This document shows positions 6,425 to 12,754 of a stretch of 29,670 nucleotides of DNA, piece after piece. Within the stretch, counting starts at the first letter, position 1. Every line of letters starts with the position of its first letter. Source of the DNA: Eubacterium sp. (GTDB lineage Bacteria; Bacillota; Clostridia; Lachnospirales; Lachnospiraceae); assembly GCA_003486385.1 (NCBI GenBank), contig DNFT01000021.1:1-29670 (forward strand). Reading direction: 5' to 3'. Below the pieces are notes generated by a model that worked only from the letters and a program-made list of their open reading frames with translations, was not told the origin of the DNA and ran no database searches. The position numbers and the translations under genes are program-made.

Positions 6425-8046
6425 TAGTGTATTTCTTCACCTTTAAGATTACCTATGCATACGGCATTCCGGCCTTTTTTCTTAACCACATACAGATATT
6501 CATCCGCAGCACGAAGGAAATCCCTGTCCTTGCAGTCCTCGCAGGGTATATCATGGCATATCCCCTGTGAAATGGTGACAACGGAATATTCGCTTGAACC
6601 ATTGTGCTGCATATTAAGGTCATAAACCTGCTGTCTCAGCCTCTCTGCCGTCTCTTCAACCTCTTTCGCCTCCACACCAGCATATACGATTACGAACTCG
6701 TCCCCGCCATACCTCGCACAGAAAATATTTTCATTCTCTATGCCTGCTAGCAGACCTGCTACCGCCTTCACACATTCATCGCCCGCCTGATGTCCGTATC
6801 CATCATTATACTGTTTAAAATAATCTATATCCAGTATCTCATACGAAAAAGGTATGTGCTCAGCCCTGCACCTTTCAAGTGCCTCCTGTGTAAATCTCGA
6901 CATGCGGTACCTGTTGGCAATTCCCGTGAGCTGGTCTGTCTCTGCTTTTTCTGACAGTCTCTGTGTCTCCAGCTCAAGCTGCTTCTGTCTTTCCTTTATC
7001 GTATCGAGGGAATTCCTTACACGCAGTATTGTGGCTATCATCTTCTGCTTGTCCTTCTCAAGCTGAACGCTCAGGTCAAAGAAGCTGTTCATTGCCTCAA
7101 TACATTTTTGTTCACAGTTATTCCTGCGGTACAGCCTGATCTTAAGCTCAAGGTATTTCCGCTTAATATTGGCTATTCTGGTCTTCTTTATCGGCTCCTC
7201 TATTTTATTTATAATCTCTGCGACTATATCATCCCTGTCAAGCTCAAGCATCAAAAGGCAGAACTCATACAGATCACCAAATATGTCCATAATCAGTACT
7301 CTGCCGCCAAGTCTTTTCTCAAGGTCAGCTATGTACATATCCCTTTTTTCTGCATCACCTATGAGATGATAAAAACGTGCACACAGGCTGTCAACATATA
7401 TATTATCCATCTCTCCGAAATGCGGCTTACATTCTGCCTCTATTCTGTCAATATACTGTGCTGTATTATCCATATCTCCTTCAAGCATATAGCTTTCCGA
7501 CAGATTTGTATAGATCATTGTCAGTCTGCTGATATCGCGCTCATTCTCAGGAGCCGCCATGTATCTTGCGTATGCGCTCAGGAAGTACTGTCTGGCCTCC
7601 TTATACATTCCGGTATCAAGATACAGATACCCAATATTAATTTCAATACTTCGTTGTACATCACCTACATTATGCTCATTACAGCACTCAAGTCCCAACA
7701 TATAATATTCCAATGCCGCGACCATATTACCCTGCGTTACCGATATTATCGCCATAAGATTATATGCCCTTGCCTCCAGCCTCCACTGCTCCGAGCGTTT
7801 CAGATAAGCGAGAGCATTGACCATCATATCAAACATATTATCAAAATCATTCTTTACATAATATGTTGCACCTAAATAAAAATATGCCAGTCCGTATGCC
7901 GTGCTGTCCTCCGGTACCGCCTCATCCAAGATATCCCTGCATGCACCTTCTATCTTCTCATAGTCCAGATTCCTGCTGTATCTTTCAATGCCCAGCAGAT
8001 AGTTTAATTTCTCACTATAGGTGCTGCCCTTCTCTTTACCTTCCAT
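6421..8046 (-). CDS. diguanylate cyclase with N-terminal TPR-like repeats
   Basis: A 541-residue soluble protein. Residues about 15-320 are helical tetratricopeptide-like repeats (for example AYFYLGATYYVKNDFDNMF, EINIGYLYLDTGMYKEARQ and YTNLSESYMLEGDMDNTAQ). A coiled coil follows (about 325-365), then a GGDEF domain (about 367-530) with DQLTGIANRYRM, the metal-binding DIDYFKQYND and an intact catalytic YGGDEF (GGDEF at 447-451). This predicts cyclic di-GMP synthesis from GTP. The RxxD inhibitory site normally found five residues before GGDEF is absent, so product inhibition at that site is unlikely. There is no membrane segment, so sensing is probably intracellular through the TPR region. The gene has a near-consensus promoter and a dyad in its leader. 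No EAL or HD-GYP partner is in the window. Confidence 0.92.
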   Translation of the reverse strand: MEGKEKGSTYSEKLNYLLGIERYSRNLDYEKIEGACRDILDEAVPEDSTAYGLAYFYLGATYYVKNDFDNMFDMMVNALAYLKRSEQWRLEARAYNLMAIISVTQGNMVAALEYYMLGLECCNEHNVGDVQRSIEINIGYLYLDTGMYKEARQYFLSAYARYMAAPENERDISRLTMIYTNLSESYMLEGDMDNTAQYIDRIEAECKPHFGEMDNIYVDSLCARFYHLIGDAEKRDMYIADLEKRLGGRVLIMDIFGDLYEFCLLMLELDRDDIVAEIINKIEEPIKKTRIANIKRKYLELKIRLYRRNNCEQKCIEAMNSFFDLSVQLEKDKQKMIATILRVRNSLDTIKERQKQLELETQRLSEKAETDQLTGIANRYRMSRFTQEALERCRAEHIPFSYEILDIDYFKQYNDGYGHQAGDECVKAVAGLLAGIENENIFCARYGGDEFVIVYAGVEAKEVEETAERLRQQVYDLNMQHNGSSEYSVVTISQGICHDIPCEDCKDRDFLRAADEYLYVVKKKGRNAVCIGNLKGEEIHY

Positions 8047-8086
8047 GTGAATCCCTTTACCCCAATAACATAAATAATATAATAAC

Positions 8087-8111
8087 GAGGGGCAAAGGTA
8101 CCTCTCCCCTC
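8087..8111 (-). promoter_or_regulatory. dyad in the leader of the diguanylate cyclase gene
   Basis: GAGGGG (8087-8092) and CCCCTC (8106-8111) flank an AGGTACCT core, a 25-bp imperfect palindrome. It lies just downstream of the predicted transcription start, so it could be an operator or a 5' mRNA hairpin. Confidence 0.45.
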
Positions 8112-8119
8112 ATAATCAT

Positions 8120-8148
8120 ATTATAAAACCGAATCCATCTTTTTTCAA
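8120..8148 (-). promoter_or_regulatory. promoter of the diguanylate cyclase gene
   Basis: On the minus strand TTGAAA (8143-8148), a 17-bp spacer and a consensus TATAAT (8120-8125). This is one of the best sigma-A-type promoters in the window. Confidence 0.75.
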
Positions 8149-8184
8149 CAGCTTACTTCGTCACTTTTAAACATAAAATTGCTT

Positions 8185-9522
8185 TTATTTCCATTTAAAA
8201 TTAATCATTCCAAGTATATATATTATTATAATACACACCGGTACAACATACCCGAATACCGGGCGCATCCAGTTCTTTATTTTTAACCCCTTTCCTTCAT
8301 TGACCTCTGCCATGAAATTATCCCATCCCCAGCCGATGCGTCCGTTGGTACAGAATATTGCAATGGTCAGTGAGCCCAGCGGAAGTATGTTGTTGCTCAC
8401 CAGAAAATCCCAGAAGTCAAGCCATGACGTTCCTTCGGCAAATGGCTGAAACTTAAATACGCTGTAGCCTAATGCCGTTGTAATCGCGAGGGCGAACACA
8501 ACCACGGCACACACAAGGCTTCCCTTCCTTCTTGTCCAGCCTGTCAGCTCTCTCACACATGCCAGGATATTCTCGCACACCGCAAGTACAGTCGAAAATG
8601 CCGCAAATGTCATAAACATAAAGAACAATGTTCCCCATATTCTTCCACCCTGTATATGCTTAAATACTGCCGCCATAGTGTCAAAAAGCAATGCCGGACC
8701 TGCCGTTACCTCAACTCCGTAAGCAGCGCATGAAGGGAAAATAATAAGACCCGCCATAATCGCGACAAAAGAATCGAGCAGTATCACATTCACACTTTCA
8801 CCGAGCAGGCTTCTTTCTTTATCAATATAGCTGCCGAATATCGCCATGGATCCCATTCCCACAGACAACGTAAAAAATGCCTGATTCATTGCCGCGACAA
8901 TGGTATCCACACCTATTTTAGTAAAATCCGGCACCAGATAAAAGCGGTAGCCCTCCACAGCTCCGGGCTGCATTCCGCTGACAACCGCCAGCACAAGCAT
9001 GAGTGCAAGCAGGAGCATCATCATGTACTTTGTGACGCGCTCAAGACCGCCCTGAAGCTGAAATGTGAGCACAAAGAAGCCTATTGCAACCGTAATCGCA
9101 AGGAACCCTACATTGACAGCCGGATTGGTTATCATATTTACGAACCCAAGTCTTTCGATATCACCTGTGAGGAATTTCCAGAAATAATATATCATCCAGC
9201 CTGTAACAACGGTGTAAAATGCCATCAGGCATACATTTCCCACAAGAGCAAAATATCCGTGGATATGCCATTTCTGTCCCTTCTTTTCCAGCTTCCGGTA
9301 CATCTTCACCGGACTTGCCTGTGCGGCTCTGCCTATTGCAAATTCCATTGTAAGGGCAGGAAGCCCAAGAATAAGCAGGCACACTATATAGATAAGCACG
9401 AATGCTCCGCCTCCATTGCTTCCTGTCATCCACGGAAACTTCCATACATTTCCGCACCCTATTGCACACCCCGCACTAAGAAATATAAATCCCAGACGGC
9501 TGCCTAAACGTTCTCTCTCCAA
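8185..9522 (-). CDS. sodium-dependent amino-acid symporter (NSS/SNF family)
   Basis: A 445-residue membrane protein of the LeuT/MhsT family with about 11-12 membrane segments. TM1 carries the unwound substrate/sodium site LSAGCAIGCGNVWKFPW, followed by GGGAFVLIYI and GLPALTMEFAIGR; TM6 is around NQAFFTLSVGMGSMAIFGSY. Bacterial members import neutral or aromatic amino acids with sodium, and several (TnaT, MhsT) prefer tryptophan. The position directly after TrpB2 suggests an aromatic substrate here, which is inference. The start is TTG at 9522: AAGGAG lies 9 nt upstream and no in-frame ATG is near. Between it and TrpB2 are a possible internal promoter and a strong hairpin, so it may be expressed both from the trpB2 promoter and on its own. 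Confidence 0.9.
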   Translation of the reverse strand: MERERLGSRLGFIFLSAGCAIGCGNVWKFPWMTGSNGGGAFVLIYIVCLLILGLPALTMEFAIGRAAQASPVKMYRKLEKKGQKWHIHGYFALVGNVCLMAFYTVVTGWMIYYFWKFLTGDIERLGFVNMITNPAVNVGFLAITVAIGFFVLTFQLQGGLERVTKYMMMLLLALMLVLAVVSGMQPGAVEGYRFYLVPDFTKIGVDTIVAAMNQAFFTLSVGMGSMAIFGSYIDKERSLLGESVNVILLDSFVAIMAGLIIFPSCAAYGVEVTAGPALLFDTMAAVFKHIQGGRIWGTLFFMFMTFAAFSTVLAVCENILACVRELTGWTRRKGSLVCAVVVFALAITTALGYSVFKFQPFAEGTSWLDFWDFLVSNNILPLGSLTIAIFCTNGRIGWGWDNFMAEVNEGKGLKIKNWMRPVFGYVVPVCIIIIYILGMINFKWK

Positions 9523-9561
9523 AACACTAATCTCCTTATATTATTTTTATAGGCGAAACAA

Positions 9562-9591
9562 GCGAATCCCGGAGCCTCCTCCGGAATCCGC
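9562..9591 (-). promoter_or_regulatory. strong leader hairpin before the NSS symporter gene
   Basis: The two arms (9562-9574 and 9579-9591) pair over 13 positions with two G-U wobbles and a 4-nt loop. On the minus strand the stem is followed by TTGTTTCGCC, a poor U-tract. Lying 40 nt before the TTG start, it may be an attenuator, a partial terminator after trpB2 or a stabilising stem. Confidence 0.5.
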
Positions 9592-9628
9592 CAGTCACAT
9601 AATACTCTTTATAATAACATATCTGACT

Positions 9629-9657
9629 ATCATATCATCAGCAAACCAGACCTGCAA
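9629..9657 (-). promoter_or_regulatory. candidate internal promoter for the NSS symporter gene
   Basis: On the minus strand TTGCAG (9652-9657), a 17-bp spacer and TATGAT (9629-9634), placed between the trpB2 stop and the leader hairpin. Confidence 0.4.
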
Positions 9658-9686
9658 GGCTCATTACCTACAGTCCGAAAAGCTGA

Positions 9687-11066
9687 TTACTTATCCACCT
9701 TAGGAAGCCCTGCAAAGCCAGCCTGCAAATCTTCATCTGTCGGTATATAATCCGTCATAAGTCCATCATTGTACTTCTGATATGCCACCATATCGAAATA
9801 GCCTGTACCGGTAAGCCCGAAAAGGATTGTTTTCTCCTCTCCGGTCTCCTTGCACTTTAAAGCCTCATCTATCGCAACCCTTATCGCATGACTGCTCTCA
9901 GGTGCCGGAAGTATTCCCTCCACCCTTGCAAACTGTGTAGCTGCAGCAAATACGCTGGTCTGCTCAACCGAAACAGCTTCCATAAGTCCCTGATGATACA
10001 GCTCAGATACAACCGGGCTCATTCCGTGGTAGCGAAGACCGCCCGCATGGTTAGCCGAAGGAATAAAATTGCTTCCAAGCGTGTACATCTTAGCAAGAGG
10101 GCACACCATGCCCGTGTCGCAGAAATCATAGGCAAATCTGCCTCTTGTAAGGCTTGGACAGCTTGCAGGTTCAACAGCGATAAATCTGTAATCCTTCTCA
10201 CCTCTCAGCTTCTCACCCATAAATGGTGAGATAAGTCCTCCAAGATTGGAGCCGCCACCGGCACAGCCTATGATAATATCCGGCTTGACACCGTACTTTT
10301 CAAGTGCTGCTTTAGCCTCAAGTCCGATAACGGACTGGTGAAGAAGAACCTGATTTAAGACACTTCCAAGCACATATCTGTAACCTTCTGTATGTGTTGC
10401 CACCTCAACCGCCTCTGATATAGCACATCCAAGGCTTCCTGTTGTACCCGGGTGTGCAGCAAGAATCTTTCTTCCGACCTGTGTTGTCTCCGAAGGTGAA
10501 GGTGTCACACTCGCACCATAGGTTCTCATAACCTCACGTCTGAAGGGCTTCTGCTCATACGAAACCTTTACCATGAATACCTTGCAGTCAAGCCCCAGGT
10601 AAGCGCACGCCATAGACAGCGCGGTTCCCCACTGTCCTGCACCTGTCTCCGTGGTCACTCCCTTAAGTCCCTGCTTCTTGGCATAATAAGCCTGAGCTAT
10701 CGCAGAATTCAGCTTATGGCTTCCGCTTGTATTATTTCCCTCGAACTTATAATAAATCTTCGCCGGAGTTCCAAGTGCCTTTTCAAGACAGTATGCCCTT
10801 ACAAGAGGCGCCGGTCTGTACATCTTGTAAAAGTCAAGTATTTCCTGCGGAATATCAATATACGCATTGTCATTATCAAGTTCCTGCTTAATAAGTTCAT
10901 CACAGAAAACAGGTCTTAAATCATCATACCCCATAGGTTCTAATGTGGCAGGATTTAAAAGCGGAGCCGGCTTAATCTTCATATCAGCACGCACATTGTA
11001 CCACTGCTTCGGCATCTCGCTCTCTTCAAGGTAAATCTTATAAGGAATGTTCTTTTCTTCACTCAT
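9687..11066 (-). CDS. trpB: tryptophan synthase beta chain, TrpB2 type
   Basis: A 459-residue pyridoxal-phosphate enzyme that makes L-tryptophan from indole and serine. The PLP lysine is K118 in NNTSGSHKLNSA. The catalytic TETGAGQWG and the phosphate-binding GCAGGGSNLGG are intact, and a serine-containing LFGLTGTGYFD motif closes the site. The long N-terminus (NIPYKIYLEESEMPKQWYN) and overall length mark the TrpB2 (TrpEb_2) subgroup, which typically works without a tightly bound TrpA. No trpA or other trp gene is adjacent, so indole salvage is the likely role. The next gene downstream is an NSS amino-acid symporter. Start: GGGAGG seven nt before ATG at 11066. The consensus promoter 35-65 bp upstream contains a palindromic operator candidate. 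Confidence 0.94.
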   Translation of the reverse strand: MSEEKNIPYKIYLEESEMPKQWYNVRADMKIKPAPLLNPATLEPMGYDDLRPVFCDELIKQELDNDNAYIDIPQEILDFYKMYRPAPLVRAYCLEKALGTPAKIYYKFEGNNTSGSHKLNSAIAQAYYAKKQGLKGVTTETGAGQWGTALSMACAYLGLDCKVFMVKVSYEQKPFRREVMRTYGASVTPSPSETTQVGRKILAAHPGTTGSLGCAISEAVEVATHTEGYRYVLGSVLNQVLLHQSVIGLEAKAALEKYGVKPDIIIGCAGGGSNLGGLISPFMGEKLRGEKDYRFIAVEPASCPSLTRGRFAYDFCDTGMVCPLAKMYTLGSNFIPSANHAGGLRYHGMSPVVSELYHQGLMEAVSVEQTSVFAAATQFARVEGILPAPESSHAIRVAIDEALKCKETGEEKTILFGLTGTGYFDMVAYQKYNDGLMTDYIPTDEDLQAGFAGLPKVDK

Positions 11067-11101
11067 GGAATATCCTCCCTCTGCAATTATATGTCTTTAT
11101 C

Positions 11102-11131
11102 ACTATATCACTTTAAAGTGTATCTTGTCAA
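11102..11131 (-). promoter_or_regulatory. trpB2 promoter with palindromic operator in its spacer
   Basis: On the minus strand a perfect -35 TTGACA (11126-11131), an 18-bp spacer and TATAGT (11102-11107). The spacer contains the 12-bp perfect palindrome CACTTTAAAGTG (11109-11120). A protein bound there would block or distort the promoter. The regulator is unknown. Confidence 0.7.
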
Positions 11132-11172
11132 CCTGATACCTCACAGCATCGCATGATATCCTCCAAGAACCG

Positions 11173-11200
11173 GACAAGACCGCCAAAAGGCGGTCTTGTC
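11173..11200. terminator. 12-bp perfect hairpin between zinc-ribbon gene and trpB2
   Basis: GACAAGACCGCC and GGCGGTCTTGTC form a perfect 12-bp stem with a 4-nt loop, about 80 nt after the zinc-ribbon stop. On the minus strand the U-tract after it is poor (CGGTTCTTGG). It probably insulates the two genes as a terminator. Confidence 0.6.
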
Positions 11201-11276
11201 TATGTAAAATATCAGGAAGCTTCACTCTGCTGCGTAAATCCGAATCACCATATATTCCCTGAGCTTCAGTTTAAAA

Positions 11277-11768
11277 TTATTCCTGTGTATTGTCAGCCTG
11301 CGGCTTAACATTCTGCTCATCTACAGCCACTCCGCATGATGTACAGAACTTACTTCCGGCTGCAATAGGTGCACCACAGTTAGGACATACCGTTCCCTCA
11401 GCCTTAGGCTGCTCTGTGTGCATTCTGTTGCCACAGCTTGGACAGAACATTGAATCGGCGCCAACCTCTGCACCGCATGCCGGACATACCGAAACACCCC
11501 TCAAATCCTTGAGCTTCTGCTCACACTCTGCGATAGCGTTCTGTGCAGCCTTGATTTCATCCAGATACTCCACAAAATCAGGCTCCGGATAATCTGCATG
11601 ACGCTCTACATAGAGTCTTCCTATCTTCTCGTAGGCATTTGTGATTATCTTCTGCTCATCGCTTATTGCCGAATTGAGCTTCGCTGTATCAACAACGTCC
11701 TTGCTCTTCTGCGCAATAGTCTGTCCCGCATTCGATAAAGTCTTTCCAATGTTATCAAAAAATCCCAT
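11277..11768 (-). CDS. double zinc-ribbon protein of unknown function
   Basis: A 163-residue soluble protein. Residues 1-90 are helical, with a GFFDNIGKTLSNAGQTIAQK start and a coiled-coil-like stretch (EYLDEIKAAQNAIAECEQKL). Residues 95-112 form one CPxCG zinc ribbon (C95, C98, C109, C112) and 128-145 a second (C128, C131, C142, C145). The polar tail is Gln/Asn-rich. Similar proteins are common in Clostridia, and no activity can be assigned. The start has AAGGAGG 6 nt upstream. The subtilase gene ends 57 nt upstream on the same strand, with no terminator between them; a TATAAT (11796-11801) with a poor -35 could give a separate transcript. Confidence 0.85.
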   Translation of the reverse strand: MGFFDNIGKTLSNAGQTIAQKSKDVVDTAKLNSAISDEQKIITNAYEKIGRLYVERHADYPEPDFVEYLDEIKAAQNAIAECEQKLKDLRGVSVCPACGAEVGADSMFCPSCGNRMHTEQPKAEGTVCPNCGAPIAAGSKFCTSCGVAVDEQNVKPQADNTQE

Positions 11769-11825
11769 ACAATAACCTCCTTATACAGCAAACCTATTAT
11801 AAATACTTTTTCTGAAATTTTAACA

Positions 11826-12623
11826 TCAATTTTCCCTAAAGTCAATTATTTCCAACACTTTATCAACCGTCAATCCTGAATTTTCTTCCAGTATTCTGCA
11901 TACCTTTGAGGTCACTCCTGCGGCAGCATAAGATGTCCCTGATACCTCCCTGCTATCACCGCTCAGGGTTCTGACGGTAATGTTCTCCCCGCACTCGTAC
12001 ACATCAACCCATTCACCCCTCTGCGAGAAATCTGATATTGCTGTCCTGCTCTCATTCATTGAACCCACCGCAATCACGCCATCATAAGCCGCAGGATAAT
12101 ATTTTACATCCGGGTTTTCAACATAATCATTACCTGCCGATGCCACTATCACAACGCCCTTCTGTGCTGCATACTCAACAGCAAGCCGTACCGTCTCAAC
12201 ATCGGCAGCAAATCCGGCACTGATATTGATTACATCACATCCATATACATCGACAGCGTCAATGATTATCCCTGCAAATGTATCTGCGTCCACCTGCTTA
12301 AGTCTTCCATGTTCATACACACTGCTCACAAGAGCGACAAGCTCTGTATCCGGGGCATTCTCAAGAATGATTGACGCTACCGCCGTGCCATGTCCATAGG
12401 TGTCATCCGTTCCCATGCTCCCTTCAACATAATTCTTTCCTCCGACGATATTGCCGGCGGGTATCGCTTTTTCTGAAAAACCTGTGTCGATAACAGCTGC
12501 GCGTATCTTCTTATCATCTGTGACAGTCCCACTGTCCTGCCGCCCTGCGCATGACGCAGCTATGCAGGTTATCAATAATGCTGTTATCAGGGTCAAATAT
12601 AATTTTACTCTATGTATTCCCAT
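11826..12623 (-). CDS. minimal subtilisin-like serine protease, probable lipoprotein
   Basis: A 265-residue S8 family peptidase. The N-terminus has a hydrophobic signal (LYLTLITALLITCIAASC) with a plausible lipobox cysteine at C25. The catalytic triad is complete: D46 in AAVIDTG, H78 in YGHGTAVAS and S231 in SGTSYAA; N165 of ASAGND is the oxyanion residue. The catalytic core begins about 15 residues after the lipobox, so no inhibitor-type propeptide is present, and the protein is shorter than typical secreted subtilases. It is predicted to be tethered outside the membrane. The gene follows the giant surface-protein gene on the same strand, 131 nt away, with a hairpin and twin TATAAT repeats between; processing of that protein is a guess. 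The ribosome binding site is weak (GAGG 11 nt before ATG). Confidence 0.88.
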   Translation of the reverse strand: MGIHRVKLYLTLITALLITCIAASCAGRQDSGTVTDDKKIRAAVIDTGFSEKAIPAGNIVGGKNYVEGSMGTDDTYGHGTAVASIILENAPDTELVALVSSVYEHGRLKQVDADTFAGIIIDAVDVYGCDVINISAGFAADVETVRLAVEYAAQKGVVIVASAGNDYVENPDVKYYPAAYDGVIAVGSMNESRTAISDFSQRGEWVDVYECGENITVRTLSGDSREVSGTSYAAAGVTSKVCRILEENSGLTVDKVLEIIDFREN

Positions 12624-12649
12624 GCTTCTTATGTCCTCTTCATAAAAGT

Positions 12650-12681
12650 AACTTAATTATAATTCAGAACCTAATTATAAT
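12650..12681 (-). repeat. twin 14-bp repeats containing TATAAT upstream of the subtilase gene
   Basis: On the minus strand ATTATAATTAGGTT (12681-12668) is followed by ATTATAATTAAGTT (12663-12650), 13 of 14 identical and 18 bp apart. Each contains a consensus -10 box; TTACAT lies 16 bp before the first. They may be two start points or a tandem regulator site. Confidence 0.45.
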
Positions 12682-12684
12682 GCA

Positions 12685-12714
12685 GACAGGGTGCCATGTA
12701 AATGACACCCTGTC
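12685..12714 (-). terminator. hairpin after the giant surface-protein gene
   Basis: GACAGGGTG and CACCCTGTC form a 9-bp perfect stem, extended by CAT/ATG past one mismatch. It lies 40 nt after the stop codon. The U-tract is poor on both strands, as for the hairpin at 11173. Confidence 0.6.
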
Positions 12715-12754
12715 GCTATCGGTAAAATATCAAAATTTAAGAAATACGCTAAAA

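Noticed and set aside
7108..7875. 255-residue open frame on the plus strand
   Set aside because: Antisense to the TPR part of the diguanylate cyclase gene, with skewed composition and no start signal.
9523..9686. Tryptophan T-box or trp attenuator before the symporter gene
   Set aside because: There is a strong hairpin but no T-box sequence and no leader peptide with Trp codons.
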